Positions 25,960 through 34,374 of a stretch of DNA of 64,000 nucleotides are shown here, one piece after another. The DNA is taken from NCBI RefSeq assembly GCF_036013915.1, contig NZ_CP107900.1:181316-245315 (forward strand). The letters run 5' to 3'. The DNA is from Streptomyces sp. NBC_00464. GTDB lineage: Bacteria > Actinomycetota > Actinomycetes > Streptomycetales > Streptomycetaceae. Position 1 is the first letter of the stretch, and each line of letters begins with the position of its first letter. A program made the position numbers and the translations under genes. The notes under the pieces were generated by a model. The model was not told where the DNA came from, ran no database searches, and worked only from the letters and a program-made list of their open reading frames with translations.

Positions 25960-26400
25960 ATGTTGAGTGAGGCGTTGACGGCGTTGGCAGCGGCGGGGGG
26001 CACCGCCGTGGTGCAGGCGGTGGGGACCGATGCGTGGAACGGCCTGCGAGGTCAGGTGGCGCGATGGTTCGGCCGGGGGGACACCGAGCGGGAGCGCCGA
26101 GAGGTGGAGCGGCTGGACAGCAGCGCGGCCGAGCTCGCGGCCGCAGACGACAGTACGGTGGAGCTGGTCCGGGAGCGCCACGAGACCGTGTGGCGGACCC
26201 GCATCGAGACCCTGCTGGGGAACCTGGGCGACGAGCAGCGCGCCCATGCCGCCGACCAGTTGAGGGAGTTGCTGGAGCAGGCCGGGGCGGGGCCGGCTAG
26301 CGACGGTGCGCTGGTGTCCGACAACACGTTCAGTGGGCCGACCGCGTTCCAGGCCGGGAACAACAACCGGCAGGATGTCCGCTTCGGCCCCGAAGCATGA
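25960..26400 (+). CDS. Putative Bell-like helical effector with C-terminal RHIM-like motif
   Basis: The protein has 146 residues from ATG 25960. Residues 1-40 form an amphipathic to hydrophobic helix region (EALTALAAAGGTAVVQAVGT, DAWNGLRGQVARWFGRG). Charged helices follow to about residue 108. The last 25 residues are a Gly/Asn-rich motif (DNTFSGPTAFQAGNNNRQDV, then RF) that is repeated in the N-terminus of the ATPase encoded next. The layout, a short helical domain with an N-terminal hydrophobic helix and a C-terminal amyloid-type motif, is that described for bacterial Bell-domain proteins paired with NLRs, analogous to fungal HeLo cell-death proteins. The stop overlaps the ATPase start (atga). 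Membrane-directed cell-death activity is inferred. Confidence 0.72.
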   Translation: MLSEALTALAAAGGTAVVQAVGTDAWNGLRGQVARWFGRGDTERERREVERLDSSAAELAAADDSTVELVRERHETVWRTRIETLLGNLGDEQRAHAADQLRELLEQAGAGPASDGALVSDNTFSGPTAFQAGNNNRQDVRFGPEA

Positions 26401-29400
26401 CCGACGCCGGCCCCGGTGGCGGCGTTCGCGGCAGCACTTTCATCGGACCGACCGCACTGCAGGTCGGTGACCACGGCACCCAGCACGTCCAGTTTGTCTA
26501 CCACTGGAAGCCTGGCTACCGGATCGAGGATTTCCCCGCTGCGGCCCGTCCGGTCCGGGCCCGCGCACTTGCCGCACAGCCCTCCCGGTTGTTGCGGGCC
26601 GGGCATCAGGTGGTGCCCTTCACAGGCCGCCGCACCGACCTCGATGCTCTGGCCCGCTGGCGCGACGAGGCGGCCGACCCGTTAGCCATCCGGCTGGTCC
26701 ACGGTCCCGGCGGGCAGGGCAAGACCCGCCTGGCTGCTCACTTCGCCGAACTCAGCCGCCAAGCGGGCTGGACGGTGTGGCAGGCGGCCGTCAACGAGGC
26801 CGACGCCGACCCCCTCGCCTCCACCCCACCCCCCGAAACCGGGGTCGGAATCCTGCTGGTGGCCGACTACGCCGAACGCTGGCCCACCGCCGACCTGCGC
26901 CAACTGCTGCGCGGAGCGCTCCTGACCCGCAATAGCGTCCCAGTTCGTGTCCTGCTGCTGGCCCGCCCGGCCGGAGACTGGTGGGACAGCCTTGACACCT
27001 GGATCGGCGACCATCTCGACGCCGGCGCCAGTACCCGCCTGCTGCCGCCCCTGGCCGCCGACCCGCAGGCACGCGCCGAACTGTTTCAGCGGGCCCGGGA
27101 CCGCTTTGCCGACCACCTCGGCCTGCCAACCGACCAGGCCCTCTGTATCGGTCCACCCTCGACCTTGGACACCGACGATGACTACGCCCAGGTCCTGACC
27201 ATCCACATCGCGGCCCTGGCCGCCGTCGACGCCCGCCGCCACGATGACCATGCCCCCACCGACCCCGCCCGCGCCTCTGCTTACCTCCTGAAACGCGAAC
27301 GCTCCTACTGGAGCGAGCTGCATCGGCCCCCGGCACGAGTACTGTCCACCGGGCCGACCGCGATGGGCCGCACCGTGCTGACTGCCACTTTCACCCGGCC
27401 CCTGGCCCGTGACCCTCACGGCTGGGACGTCCTGCACCGCACCGGGCTCGCCGACACCGACGCAGCGGCCAACACCCTCCTTGACGACCACCAGCGCTGC
27501 TACCCCCCGGCCCACAGCCACACGGTCCTGGAACCGCTGTACCCCGACCGCCTCAGCGAAGACTTCATCGGTCTGACCACCCCGCCCAGCCCTGACGATC
27601 CCAGCGCATCCCACCCAGTGTCCGGAGCGGTCACCGACGACTGGGCCCACCAGATTGCCCAACGCCTCATCCTTGGCCGCACCGGCACCGACGCGCCCGC
27701 ACCCTGGACCCGCGACACCCTGACCGTGCTGATCGAAACCGCCCGCCGCTGGCCCCATGTCGCCACCGGCCAGCTCTATCCCCTGCTCACGAAACATCCT
27801 GAACTCGCCCTGCACGCTGGCGGCGCCGCCCTCGCGGCCCTGGCCGGACTCGACCACATCGACGTCAACGTTCTGGAAGCCATCGAGCCCCACCTCCCCA
27901 CCGGCCGGCACGCCGACCTCGACGTCGGCGTCGCCGCCATCACCTCCCGCCTGGCCCGCCACCGTCTCGCCACCACACAAGATCCCCTCATCCACGCCCG
28001 CACCAACGACGCCCTCGCCATGGCCCTTTCCCATGCCGGACTCCGCGACAACGCCCTCACAACCGCGCAGGACGCTCACGCAGCCTGGCAACGCCTCGCT
28101 CGAACCACCCCCGCCTACGAATCCGACCTCGCCGCCTCGCTGATCAACCTCGGGGCCAATCTGTCGGAGATGGGGCGGCGGGCGGAGGCCCTGACCGCCA
28201 CCGAGCAGGCGGTGGAGATTTACCGCCGGCTGGCGGCAGGCAACCCGGACGCCTACGAATCCGACCTCGCCGCCTCGCTGTCCAACCTCGGGGCCAATCT
28301 GTCGGAGATGGGGCGGCGGGCGGAGGCCCTGACCGCCACCGAGCAGGCGGTGGAGATCCGGAGGCGTCTGGCGGCGGTCGACCCGGCGGCCTACGAATCC
28401 GACCTCGCCCTTTCGCTGTCCAACCTCGGGGCCAATCTGTCGGAGATGGGGCGGCGGGCGGAGACCCTGACCGCCACCGAGCAGGCGGTGGAGATCCGGA
28501 GGCGTCTGGCGGCGGTCGACCCGGCGGCCTACGAACCCGACCTCGCCCTTTCGCTGTCCAACCTCGGGGCCAATCTGTCGAGGGTGGGGCGGCGGGCGGA
28601 GGCCCTGACCGCCACCGAGCAGGCGGTGGAGATTCACCGCCGGCTGGCGGCAGGCAACCCGGACGCCTACGAACCCGACCTCGCCGCCTCGCTGTCCAAC
28701 CTCGGGGGCGATCTGTGGAAGCTGGGGCGGCGGGCGGAGGCCGTGACCGCCGCCGAGCGGGCGGTGGCGATGTACCGTCGGCTGGCGGCAGGCAACCCGG
28801 ACGCCTACGAACCCAACCTCGCCATTTCGCTGTCCAGTCTAGGCGTCCAGCTGTCGGAGACGGGTCGGCAGGCGGAGGCCCTGACCACCACCGAGCAGGC
28901 GGTGGCGATGTACCGCCGGCTGGCGGCAGGCAACCCGGACGCCTACGAACCCAATCTCGCCCTTTCGCTGTCCAACCTCGGCGTCCAGCTGTCGGAGACG
29001 GGTCGGCAGGCGGAGGCCCTGACCGCCACCGAGCAGGCGGTGGCGATCCGGAGGCGTCTGGCGGCGGTCGACCCGGCGGCCTACGAACCCGACCTCGCCC
29101 TTTCGCTGTCCAACCTCGGGGACGATCTGTCGAAGCTGGGGCGGTGGGCGGAGGCCATGACCGCCATCGAGCGGGCGGTGAGGATGTACCGCCGTCTGGC
29201 GGCAGGCAACCCGGGCGCCTACGAACCCAACCTCGCCATTTCGCTGTACGTCTTAGCCTCAGTGCGTTTTAGGGGGGAGCAGGATCTCTCCGGTGCGTTG
29301 CGAGCCACGAGCGAGGCAGTGGAGATCTACCGCAGGCTCATCCCGATGAGGTCCCACCCGCTTCTCTTTCTCTCGCCTCTGCGTGAGGTGTTGAGCCTGC

Positions 29401-29480
29401 AGGTAGAGGTGCTCATCGGCCTTGGCCGACTCCAGGACGCGCAGACAGTCCGTGACTGGCTCGCGGCCAACCGCGGCTAA
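26397..29480 (+). CDS. NLR-like STAND ATPase with TPR sensor repeats
   Basis: The protein has 1027 residues and is coupled to the upstream gene. Residues 12-33 carry GSTFIGPTALQVGDHGTQHV then QF, matching the C-terminal motif of the upstream protein. The NTPase has Walker A GPGGQGKTRLA (about 103-113), Walker B GILLVADYAERW (about 151-162), and VPVRVLLLARPAGDWW (about 181-196). A helical winged region follows to about residue 570. Nine 46-residue TPR units (about 573-985) have the consensus SLSNLGANLSEMGRRAEALT. The logic of such proteins is ligand sensing by the repeats, ATP-driven oligomerisation, and templating of the partner through the shared motif. This is inferred from NLR families; ligand and outcome are unknown. 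Confidence 0.85.
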   Translation: MTDAGPGGGVRGSTFIGPTALQVGDHGTQHVQFVYHWKPGYRIEDFPAAARPVRARALAAQPSRLLRAGHQVVPFTGRRTDLDALARWRDEAADPLAIRLVHGPGGQGKTRLAAHFAELSRQAGWTVWQAAVNEADADPLASTPPPETGVGILLVADYAERWPTADLRQLLRGALLTRNSVPVRVLLLARPAGDWWDSLDTWIGDHLDAGASTRLLPPLAADPQARAELFQRARDRFADHLGLPTDQALCIGPPSTLDTDDDYAQVLTIHIAALAAVDARRHDDHAPTDPARASAYLLKRERSYWSELHRPPARVLSTGPTAMGRTVLTATFTRPLARDPHGWDVLHRTGLADTDAAANTLLDDHQRCYPPAHSHTVLEPLYPDRLSEDFIGLTTPPSPDDPSASHPVSGAVTDDWAHQIAQRLILGRTGTDAPAPWTRDTLTVLIETARRWPHVATGQLYPLLTKHPELALHAGGAALAALAGLDHIDVNVLEAIEPHLPTGRHADLDVGVAAITSRLARHRLATTQDPLIHARTNDALAMALSHAGLRDNALTTAQDAHAAWQRLARTTPAYESDLAASLINLGANLSEMGRRAEALTATEQAVEIYRRLAAGNPDAYESDLAASLSNLGANLSEMGRRAEALTATEQAVEIRRRLAAVDPAAYESDLALSLSNLGANLSEMGRRAETLTATEQAVEIRRRLAAVDPAAYEPDLALSLSNLGANLSRVGRRAEALTATEQAVEIHRRLAAGNPDAYEPDLAASLSNLGGDLWKLGRRAEAVTAAERAVAMYRRLAAGNPDAYEPNLAISLSSLGVQLSETGRQAEALTTTEQAVAMYRRLAAGNPDAYEPNLALSLSNLGVQLSETGRQAEALTATEQAVAIRRRLAAVDPAAYEPDLALSLSNLGDDLSKLGRWAEAMTAIERAVRMYRRLAAGNPGAYEPNLAISLYVLASVRFRGEQDLSGALRATSEAVEIYRRLIPMRSHPLLFLSPLREVLSLQVEVLIGLGRLQDAQTVRDWLAANRG
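28113..29354 (+). repeat. Tandem 138-bp repeats encoding TPR units
   Basis: Nine units of exactly 138 bp start at 28113, 28251, 28389, 28527, 28665, 28803, 28941, 29079 and 29217; the last is degenerate. Units 2 and 3 are almost identical in DNA, as are 6 and 7, which points to recent duplication or gene conversion. The period keeps the reading frame, so the copy number could change without breaking the protein. Confidence 0.92.
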
Positions 29481-29630
29481 CCCGATTCCCACAAATGACC
29501 CTTTCTCGGAGCAAGATCAAGAACAGTCGACGGAAGCGGTCCGGGTCGCGGATTCACTGTCACAACTCGTTCTCACTCAAAAGTGGAACCAGGCGTGTTC
29601 TGGGAAATGTTTGTGACAGTATCCGGGGTC

Positions 29631-30599
29631 ATGACGGACCCTCTGATCGCACTCATGTCCGAAGCGGACGACGTCGAGCGCCACCCCTGCCCACGCTGTA
29701 ACGCTCAGCCAGGCTCACCCTGCCGCTCGCGTTCCGGCGCGGTTGCCGGGACCTACCACACCGGCCGCTTCACCAAGGTGCCCCGGCTCGCGAAACTCCT
29801 GCGCGTGCCCACCCCCGCCGACCGCGGCCCCGGCCAGCCGTGGCGGCCCGGTACCCCGGCGCCCGCGCCTGTCGATCACGACACCCCGACCGCGGACATC
29901 CGCATCGGGTACGCGCGGTGCTCAAGCCTCACCCAGGAACTCCAGTCGCAGCTCGACGCGCTCGCCGGACACGGCATCCCACGGGACAAGATCTTCGCCG
30001 AGAAGATCAGCACCCGGATGCGGGTCCGCCCGCAGTTCGAGGCCGCGCTCGCCGCCGCGAGGGAGATCAAGGCCCACGCCCCGCACTGCCGCGTCATCTT
30101 CACGGTGAACGAGATGAAGCGTCTGGGACGCGACGCCGCGGAGCTGACCGCGCTCGCCGACCACCTCACCGCCCACGGCCTGGTCCTGGAAATGCTCGCC
30201 GGCCCTCTCCAGGGGATGTACGACCCCAGCGGACCGGGGCGCCTACTGTTCGGGTTCTTCGCAGCAATGGCGGAGACGGAACGGGAGAACATCCGGGAGT
30301 CCACCCTCGAAGGGCTGGACGCCGCGGCCCGCAAGGGCAAGCACGGCGGCCGACCGCCGGTCATCACCGACGACATGCTGCACACCGTGCTCCGCCGCCG
30401 CGCGAACAGCGAGACCGTCGAGGACATCCAGCCCGACCTCCTCATCCCCACTGGCCGCCGCAAGGGACAGAGCCCCAGCCTCTCCAGCATCTATCGGGCG
30501 CTGGCCGAGCACGAGAAGACCCAGGCGTACCCGGAGGCCGTCGAAACGGCACACGCCGACTTCGCCGCCCTCCAGCAGCGCGACCGCAGCCCCAAGTAG
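29631..30599 (+). CDS. Serine recombinase with N-terminal zinc-finger-like domain
   Basis: The protein has 322 residues from ATG 29631; an in-frame ATG at 29583 is possible but less likely. Residues about 20-50 form a Cys/His cluster (HPCPRCNAQPGSPC, GTYHTGR). The resolvase domain starts near residue 88 (IRIGYARCSSLTQELQSQLD) with the nucleophilic Ser in ARCSS. RLGRDAAELTALADHL and FFAAMAETERENIRESTLEG follow. The end is a helix-turn-helix (SPSLSSIYRALAEHEKTQAY). The last codons overlap the 51-bp repeat copy B. It is most likely a resolvase or invertase; the target may be that repeat. Confidence 0.88.
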   Translation: MTDPLIALMSEADDVERHPCPRCNAQPGSPCRSRSGAVAGTYHTGRFTKVPRLAKLLRVPTPADRGPGQPWRPGTPAPAPVDHDTPTADIRIGYARCSSLTQELQSQLDALAGHGIPRDKIFAEKISTRMRVRPQFEAALAAAREIKAHAPHCRVIFTVNEMKRLGRDAAELTALADHLTAHGLVLEMLAGPLQGMYDPSGPGRLLFGFFAAMAETERENIRESTLEGLDAAARKGKHGGRPPVITDDMLHTVLRRRANSETVEDIQPDLLIPTGRRKGQSPSLSSIYRALAEHEKTQAYPEAVETAHADFAALQQRDRSPK

Positions 30600-30648
30600 T
30601 TACTCAGCGCTACACACCACCTGGCGGTAGCTATACGAGAACAGGGCC
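30598..30648 (+). repeat. 51-bp repeat, copy B
   Basis: It begins on the stop codon of the serine recombinase gene and matches copy A (16866-16916, opposite strand) at 48 of 51 positions. gctac and gtagc within it can pair around an 11-13 bp centre. In one frame both copies encode a similar peptide (LLSAT[RH]HLAVAIREQG), so a shared gene fragment is the alternative explanation. Confidence 0.75.
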
Positions 30649-30719
30649 TGCCCGCAGCTCTTCCAACGCGTCCTGCTGGTCCACCTGCACATACTCGGAG
30701 CGGCCTTCGGCTCCGCGCG

Positions 30720-30763
30720 ACCAGTTCAACCCGCGACGTACGAGTACGGCGGGTTGAACTGGT
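30720..30763. terminator. 14-bp stem hairpin
   Basis: accagttcaacccg (30720-30733) pairs perfectly with cgggttgaactggt (30750-30763) around a 16-base loop. It overlaps the 3' end of the winged-helix remnant on the minus strand and could end transcription from either side. Confidence 0.5.
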
Positions 30764-30905
30764 AGACGCCGGGTCGGCGCTTCAGCACGATTCCGTGGTC
30801 CATGACGTCCTGGTGCGCCGGGTTTGTCGCGGCACGTCCAGGATCGCCGCCATGTCGTCCTGGGTGAGAGGGATCTGCCCGCCGGCCCTCTGACCGGCGA
30901 TCAGC
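30726..30905 (-). pseudogene. Remnant of a winged-helix plasmid-type regulator
   Basis: On the minus strand the frames read [20 protein letters not shown] then [12 protein letters not shown] (about 30900-30820) and, in another frame, DHGIVLKRRPGVYQFNPPYS with the end YVAG at 30726. Together they are the recognition helix and wing of a replication-regulator-like protein. A frameshift near 30810 and the loss of the N-terminus make it a pseudogene. Confidence 0.6.
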
Positions 30906-31025
30906 CGCAGGGGCAGCGCTTCGCCCGCCATTCCGCCCTCACCCACCTCGGAGAGCAGGGCGCCTCCCTGCTGATGTTGATGGGGAAGTCCCAGCACAAG
31001 AAGCCGGAGAACGTCCGCCGCTTCC
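30906..31025 (+). pseudogene. Tyrosine recombinase catalytic-end fragment
   Basis: The plus strand reads [20 protein letters not shown] then [13 protein letters not shown]. This corresponds to the HxxRH box and the segment leading to the nucleophilic Tyr of integrases (usually SRHKKAENVRRYF). The Tyr itself is lost, and only about 40 residues remain. Confidence 0.62.
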
Positions 31026-31104
31026 CGTGCCGTCGGTGTACGCGCGGCCGAACCGCAGTCCAGTCCGTGGCCACCGCCGCAGTGACGGCTCCGCCGCCCT
31101 GGGG

Positions 31105-31135
31105 GGCCGGCTCGCAGGGGCGCTGCGAGCGGGCC
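31105..31135 (-). terminator. Hairpin after the LamG gene
   Basis: The arms ggccggctcgcag (31105-31117) and ctgcgagcgggcc (31123-31135) pair with one mismatch around a 5-base loop, immediately downstream of the stop codon of the minus-strand gene. Confidence 0.6.
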
Positions 31136-31142
31136 ACGTTTT

Positions 31143-33227
31143 CTACAGGTCCGGGTGCTCGCCCGGTTCGCAGAGCCGGCGGATCTCCGTCGGCGACAAC
31201 ACGCCGGCATAGGTGCGTACTTCGTCCACGTCGCCGTCGAGGTGGTGGGACCCGCCCTGCCCCGCGCCGTCCCGGCCGACCTGGAGCGCTCGGTAGGCAT
31301 TCCAGGCGTCGGTCGCGGAGTACGGGGCGCTGTCGGCGAGGGTCCCGTCGACGAAGAGGCGGACCTGGCCGGCCTTGCTGTCGTACTGCACCGCGAGGTG
31401 GTGCGTTCCCTCGCCGTAGAAAGCGGTCAACCTGGTCGCCGGTGCCTCGGCGGTGTCGGCATGGGCAAAGACGGCTTCCCAGGTGGTGTCGCTTCCCCGG
31501 TAGCGCAGGGTGAAGGCGTCGGCCTCGTCGCCGCCCTGGGCGAGGATCGCCATGTCCTGTTCGGGCAGCCACTCGTGCAGCCGTACCTGGGCCGTGACGG
31601 TGTAGCTCCGGTCGGTGTCGACCTGGTGCCCGTCGCTGTCGAGGTAGTCACCGTCGCCGTCGAGCGAGATGCTGCCCTCGCCGGTCAGTGGGTCGGTCGT
31701 GTCCAGGTGTGCGTCGCCGGAGAGGATGAGGCTCTGGCTTCCGCCGGCATCCGGCGTGTCGATGTACGACTCGTCGGTGCGCACGGTGTTCATCGCCCAG
31801 TACCCAGTGCGCTGCGGTGTGCGGTGGCCGATATCGGCGATCTCGTCGGGCAGCACGATCCGGTCCCAGACGCGGACATCGGCAATGTCTCCGTGCCAGG
31901 CGCCGGTCCAGTGGATGCCGTCGTCCTCCATTTCGCGCCCGATCTGCAGGTATCCCTGAGTGCCGTCGGGGACGGCGGCGTCGCCGGATCCGGCGAGGGC
32001 GCCGTCGACGTAGAGCTGCGCGGTCCCGGTCACCGGGTTGTAGACGCCGGTGAGGTGGGACCAGTCGCCCGGCATCGGGGAGCCGCCCGTGATGCGGGTC
32101 GCCCCGGCCGTCCCGGGGAGGGAGAAGGTGAAGGAGGGCTGTCCGTCCTCGCCGAGCGCCGTGCCCAGAGAAAAGTTGGAGGGTGCCAGAAAGCCGGTCT
32201 GGCTGACCGCCGTCATGCCCAGGTCGGTTTCTTCGGGACGGACCCACGCGCTGACGGTGAAGGTCTTGGTGGAGTCCGCGGCGCCGGTCTCGGCCACGAG
32301 ACCGGCGCCGTAGGAGCCGTCGAACGCGGCGGCACCCACGGCGGTCGTGCCGCTCGGGCCCTCAGCGCCGAAGGTGACGCCCGCCTTCAACCAGGCCGGC
32401 GTCCCGCCGGCAGCCGCCTCGGCGCTCATGGAGCCCACGGGGTCGTCCAGCTTCCACCGGGCGACGTCGCCCGCGGGCGAGCCGACCAGGATGGTGTACC
32501 GGGTGGGCTCGCTGACGTTCCCCGCCCCGTCGACCGACTGGACCTCCAGGGTCGTCACTCCCGGGGAGGGCGGCGTCAGCCGCACGGTCACCGGCCCACC
32601 GCGCTCGTCCGGTCGCGCGGTGGCCGCGACCGCCCCCACACCGAAGGCGTAGCGATACGCGGTGACGTCGGGAGAGGCCGAGGCGAAGGTGAAGGCCGGG
32701 TAGCGCCCCACGGCGTCCACCCACTCGTCGCTGCCGAGCGGTATGTCCGACGAGGTGACCTGAGGCGCGGCTGGTGCGTGGCCGTCCTTGACGTACTGGC
32801 ACCGGCCCTGGTGCAGCGAGTCGCTCCAGGGGCCGTAGCCATCGGCATCTTTGGCCCGTACCCGCCAGCTGACCGGTCCCTCCGGGACCGTGTCCGGAAC
32901 CGTCCAGGAGAACGCCGACCCGTCGGCCTTGAACGTGGTGGCGGCCCGCAGACGACTCGGCTCTGTGGAGCCCTCGGTGTTCCAGGTGACTTCGAACTGC
33001 GCGCTGACCGGATCGCCGTCGGGGTCGTTCAGTACGGCCCTCAGGGTGGGGGAGAACCGCACCTCGGTCGGCGTGACCGCATCACAGGGCCGGTCCCCCG
33101 TGGCCAGTTGGTCGAGGGACGGCCGTGCCGGCCGCTGCCCGGACAGCGCGAAGGCCGGCAGCGAGGTGCCCATGGCCATCCCTGCGGCAAGTACGACGGT
33201 CAGTGCGCGAAACGTGGTTCTTGGCAC
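31143..33227 (-). CDS. Secreted LamG-domain protein
   Basis: The protein has 694 residues. A signal peptide is visible ([20 protein letters not shown], ending LPAFA). After an Ig/FN3-like stretch ([40 protein letters not shown]) come two concanavalin A-like LamG units at about 255-440 and 460-690. Each has the AWVRPEE / [12 protein letters not shown] or VRLHEW / [19 protein letters not shown] pattern. It resembles the LamG protein at 44516-48844 and may be an accessory of a surface or polymorphic-toxin system, here without a neighbouring RHS gene. It has its own terminator. Confidence 0.82.
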   Translation of the reverse strand: MPRTTFRALTVVLAAGMAMGTSLPAFALSGQRPARPSLDQLATGDRPCDAVTPTEVRFSPTLRAVLNDPDGDPVSAQFEVTWNTEGSTEPSRLRAATTFKADGSAFSWTVPDTVPEGPVSWRVRAKDADGYGPWSDSLHQGRCQYVKDGHAPAAPQVTSSDIPLGSDEWVDAVGRYPAFTFASASPDVTAYRYAFGVGAVAATARPDERGGPVTVRLTPPSPGVTTLEVQSVDGAGNVSEPTRYTILVGSPAGDVARWKLDDPVGSMSAEAAAGGTPAWLKAGVTFGAEGPSGTTAVGAAAFDGSYGAGLVAETGAADSTKTFTVSAWVRPEETDLGMTAVSQTGFLAPSNFSLGTALGEDGQPSFTFSLPGTAGATRITGGSPMPGDWSHLTGVYNPVTGTAQLYVDGALAGSGDAAVPDGTQGYLQIGREMEDDGIHWTGAWHGDIADVRVWDRIVLPDEIADIGHRTPQRTGYWAMNTVRTDESYIDTPDAGGSQSLILSGDAHLDTTDPLTGEGSISLDGDGDYLDSDGHQVDTDRSYTVTAQVRLHEWLPEQDMAILAQGGDEADAFTLRYRGSDTTWEAVFAHADTAEAPATRLTAFYGEGTHHLAVQYDSKAGQVRLFVDGTLADSAPYSATDAWNAYRALQVGRDGAGQGGSHHLDGDVDEVRTYAGVLSPTEIRRLCEPGEHPDL

Positions 33228-33442
33228 GATACGACTCCCGGTCGGTCAGCACGGGGACCCGCGTCATGGCATGGCCGAAACGGGCGGCCCGCCATCCGGC
33301 CCGTCCCCCCTCGCAGGTGAAGCACTGTCACCAGCACCCCATCCGCCCCGTCGTGACCTTATCGGCGAGGTGTGACAGCCGCTCCGATTTGCGGACCAGG
33401 CGGACCAAGGGGCCGCCGCACGGTGGAAGGTCACCCCGTGAC

Positions 33443-33673
33443 GTGGAGCTGGAGATGCGGGTCGCACGGCTGCCCGTCGCCCATCGGCCGCACCGACTGA
33501 CCGATCAGGGTCCGGGGTACCGCTGCACCTGCCGCGAAGTCGTCCGTGCCGGTGCTGACGCGCAGCTGCGCTTGGCGGCCATGCCCGCCGAGGCTCCGTA
33601 CAAGCCTGAGCATGACGGGCCGCACACTCCCTCGCACCGACTTGACGGGGGAAAGCCAGGTTCCGCGGCCTGA
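33443..33673 (+). CDS. Small hypothetical protein at the replication module
   Basis: The protein has about 76 residues from GTG 33443 (ATG 33455 also possible), with ggaagg 12 bases upstream. It contains a Cys pair (GYRCTCREVVRAGADAQLRL) and a polar, His/Pro-rich tail. It precedes the iteron region and points toward it. No family was recognised. Confidence 0.45.
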   Translation: MELEMRVARLPVAHRPHRLTDQGPGYRCTCREVVRAGADAQLRLAAMPAEAPYKPEHDGPHTPSHRLDGGKPGSAA

Positions 33674-33716
33674 TGACGTCGGCCGCCGTCTCTGTCCCGT
33701 GGCGTGTTCGGTCCCG

Positions 33717-34116
33717 TTCAGTCCCGCATAGAGAAATGCCAGGTCAGCATGGGTGAACTCTTCTTCCACGGGACTAACGGGACTGAACTCTGGGGTTATC
33801 ACCTATATATGTACTGTCATGTACACGCGGGCGCGCACATACAAGTAGTGCTCTATGCGGCTCATAACTGACAGTTTCAGTCCCGTCAGTCCCGTGCATC
33901 GGGTCCGTAAGCCCCTGACCTGCCGGTATGTGGAACGGGACTGAAACCCTCAGCGGCTGACGGGACTGAACTTCCGACGGCACCGCCCCCCAGGCCAGCT
34001 TGCGCGGGGCTGACGGGACTCAACTTTCGGGACACGGCGAAGAAGCGCTTCTGTGGCCGGGTGAGTGGACTACGCTCTGTTTCGCAATGCCGACAGTTCA
34101 GTCCCGTCAGCCCCGT
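33717..34116. other. Candidate replication origin: iterons plus AT-rich segment
   Basis: About ten copies of acgggactgaa or close variants occur in both orientations: 33717, 33768, 33777, 33876, 33887, 33935, 33960, 34013, 34097 and 34108. Several are tandem pairs that share the bases between them. An AT-rich stretch (33797-33870, acctatatatgtact) lies between the first clusters. The array ends 260 bp before the primase gene. Arrays like this are the binding sites of plasmid initiators. No other gene is present in 33674-34374. Confidence 0.8.
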
Positions 34117-34374
34117 TGAGCCCGCACCTCTCCATGAGGCCGTGGCAGGTGGGGCGGACTGGGCGACATGGTTCCAGTACGTATCGCGACAAGGACAGCC
34201 GTTGCCCCGTCAGCCCGAACCCCTGCCGACCGGGTCCGCCGCGTCGCCGGACCACGGCGTTGCCGGCCAGGAGACCTCCCAGGACAGGCGGGTGGCCCCG
34301 TCCTCAGGAGGCATGACCGTCCGCTGTGTGCCGAACGTGGATGCCGGGCACCGAGTCCATCTTCGAGGACGGTC

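Noticed and set aside
26682..28637. 651-codon open frame on the minus strand
   Set aside because: Antisense shadow of the NLR-like gene, caused by high GC and the repeats; low-complexity Gly/Val/Arg composition.
28113..29354. CRISPR-like regular repeats
   Set aside because: Unit length is 138 bp with no unique spacers, and the frame encodes TPR repeats.
31155..33320. 721-codon open frame on the plus strand
   Set aside because: Antisense to the secreted LamG protein, which has a clear signal peptide and domain structure.
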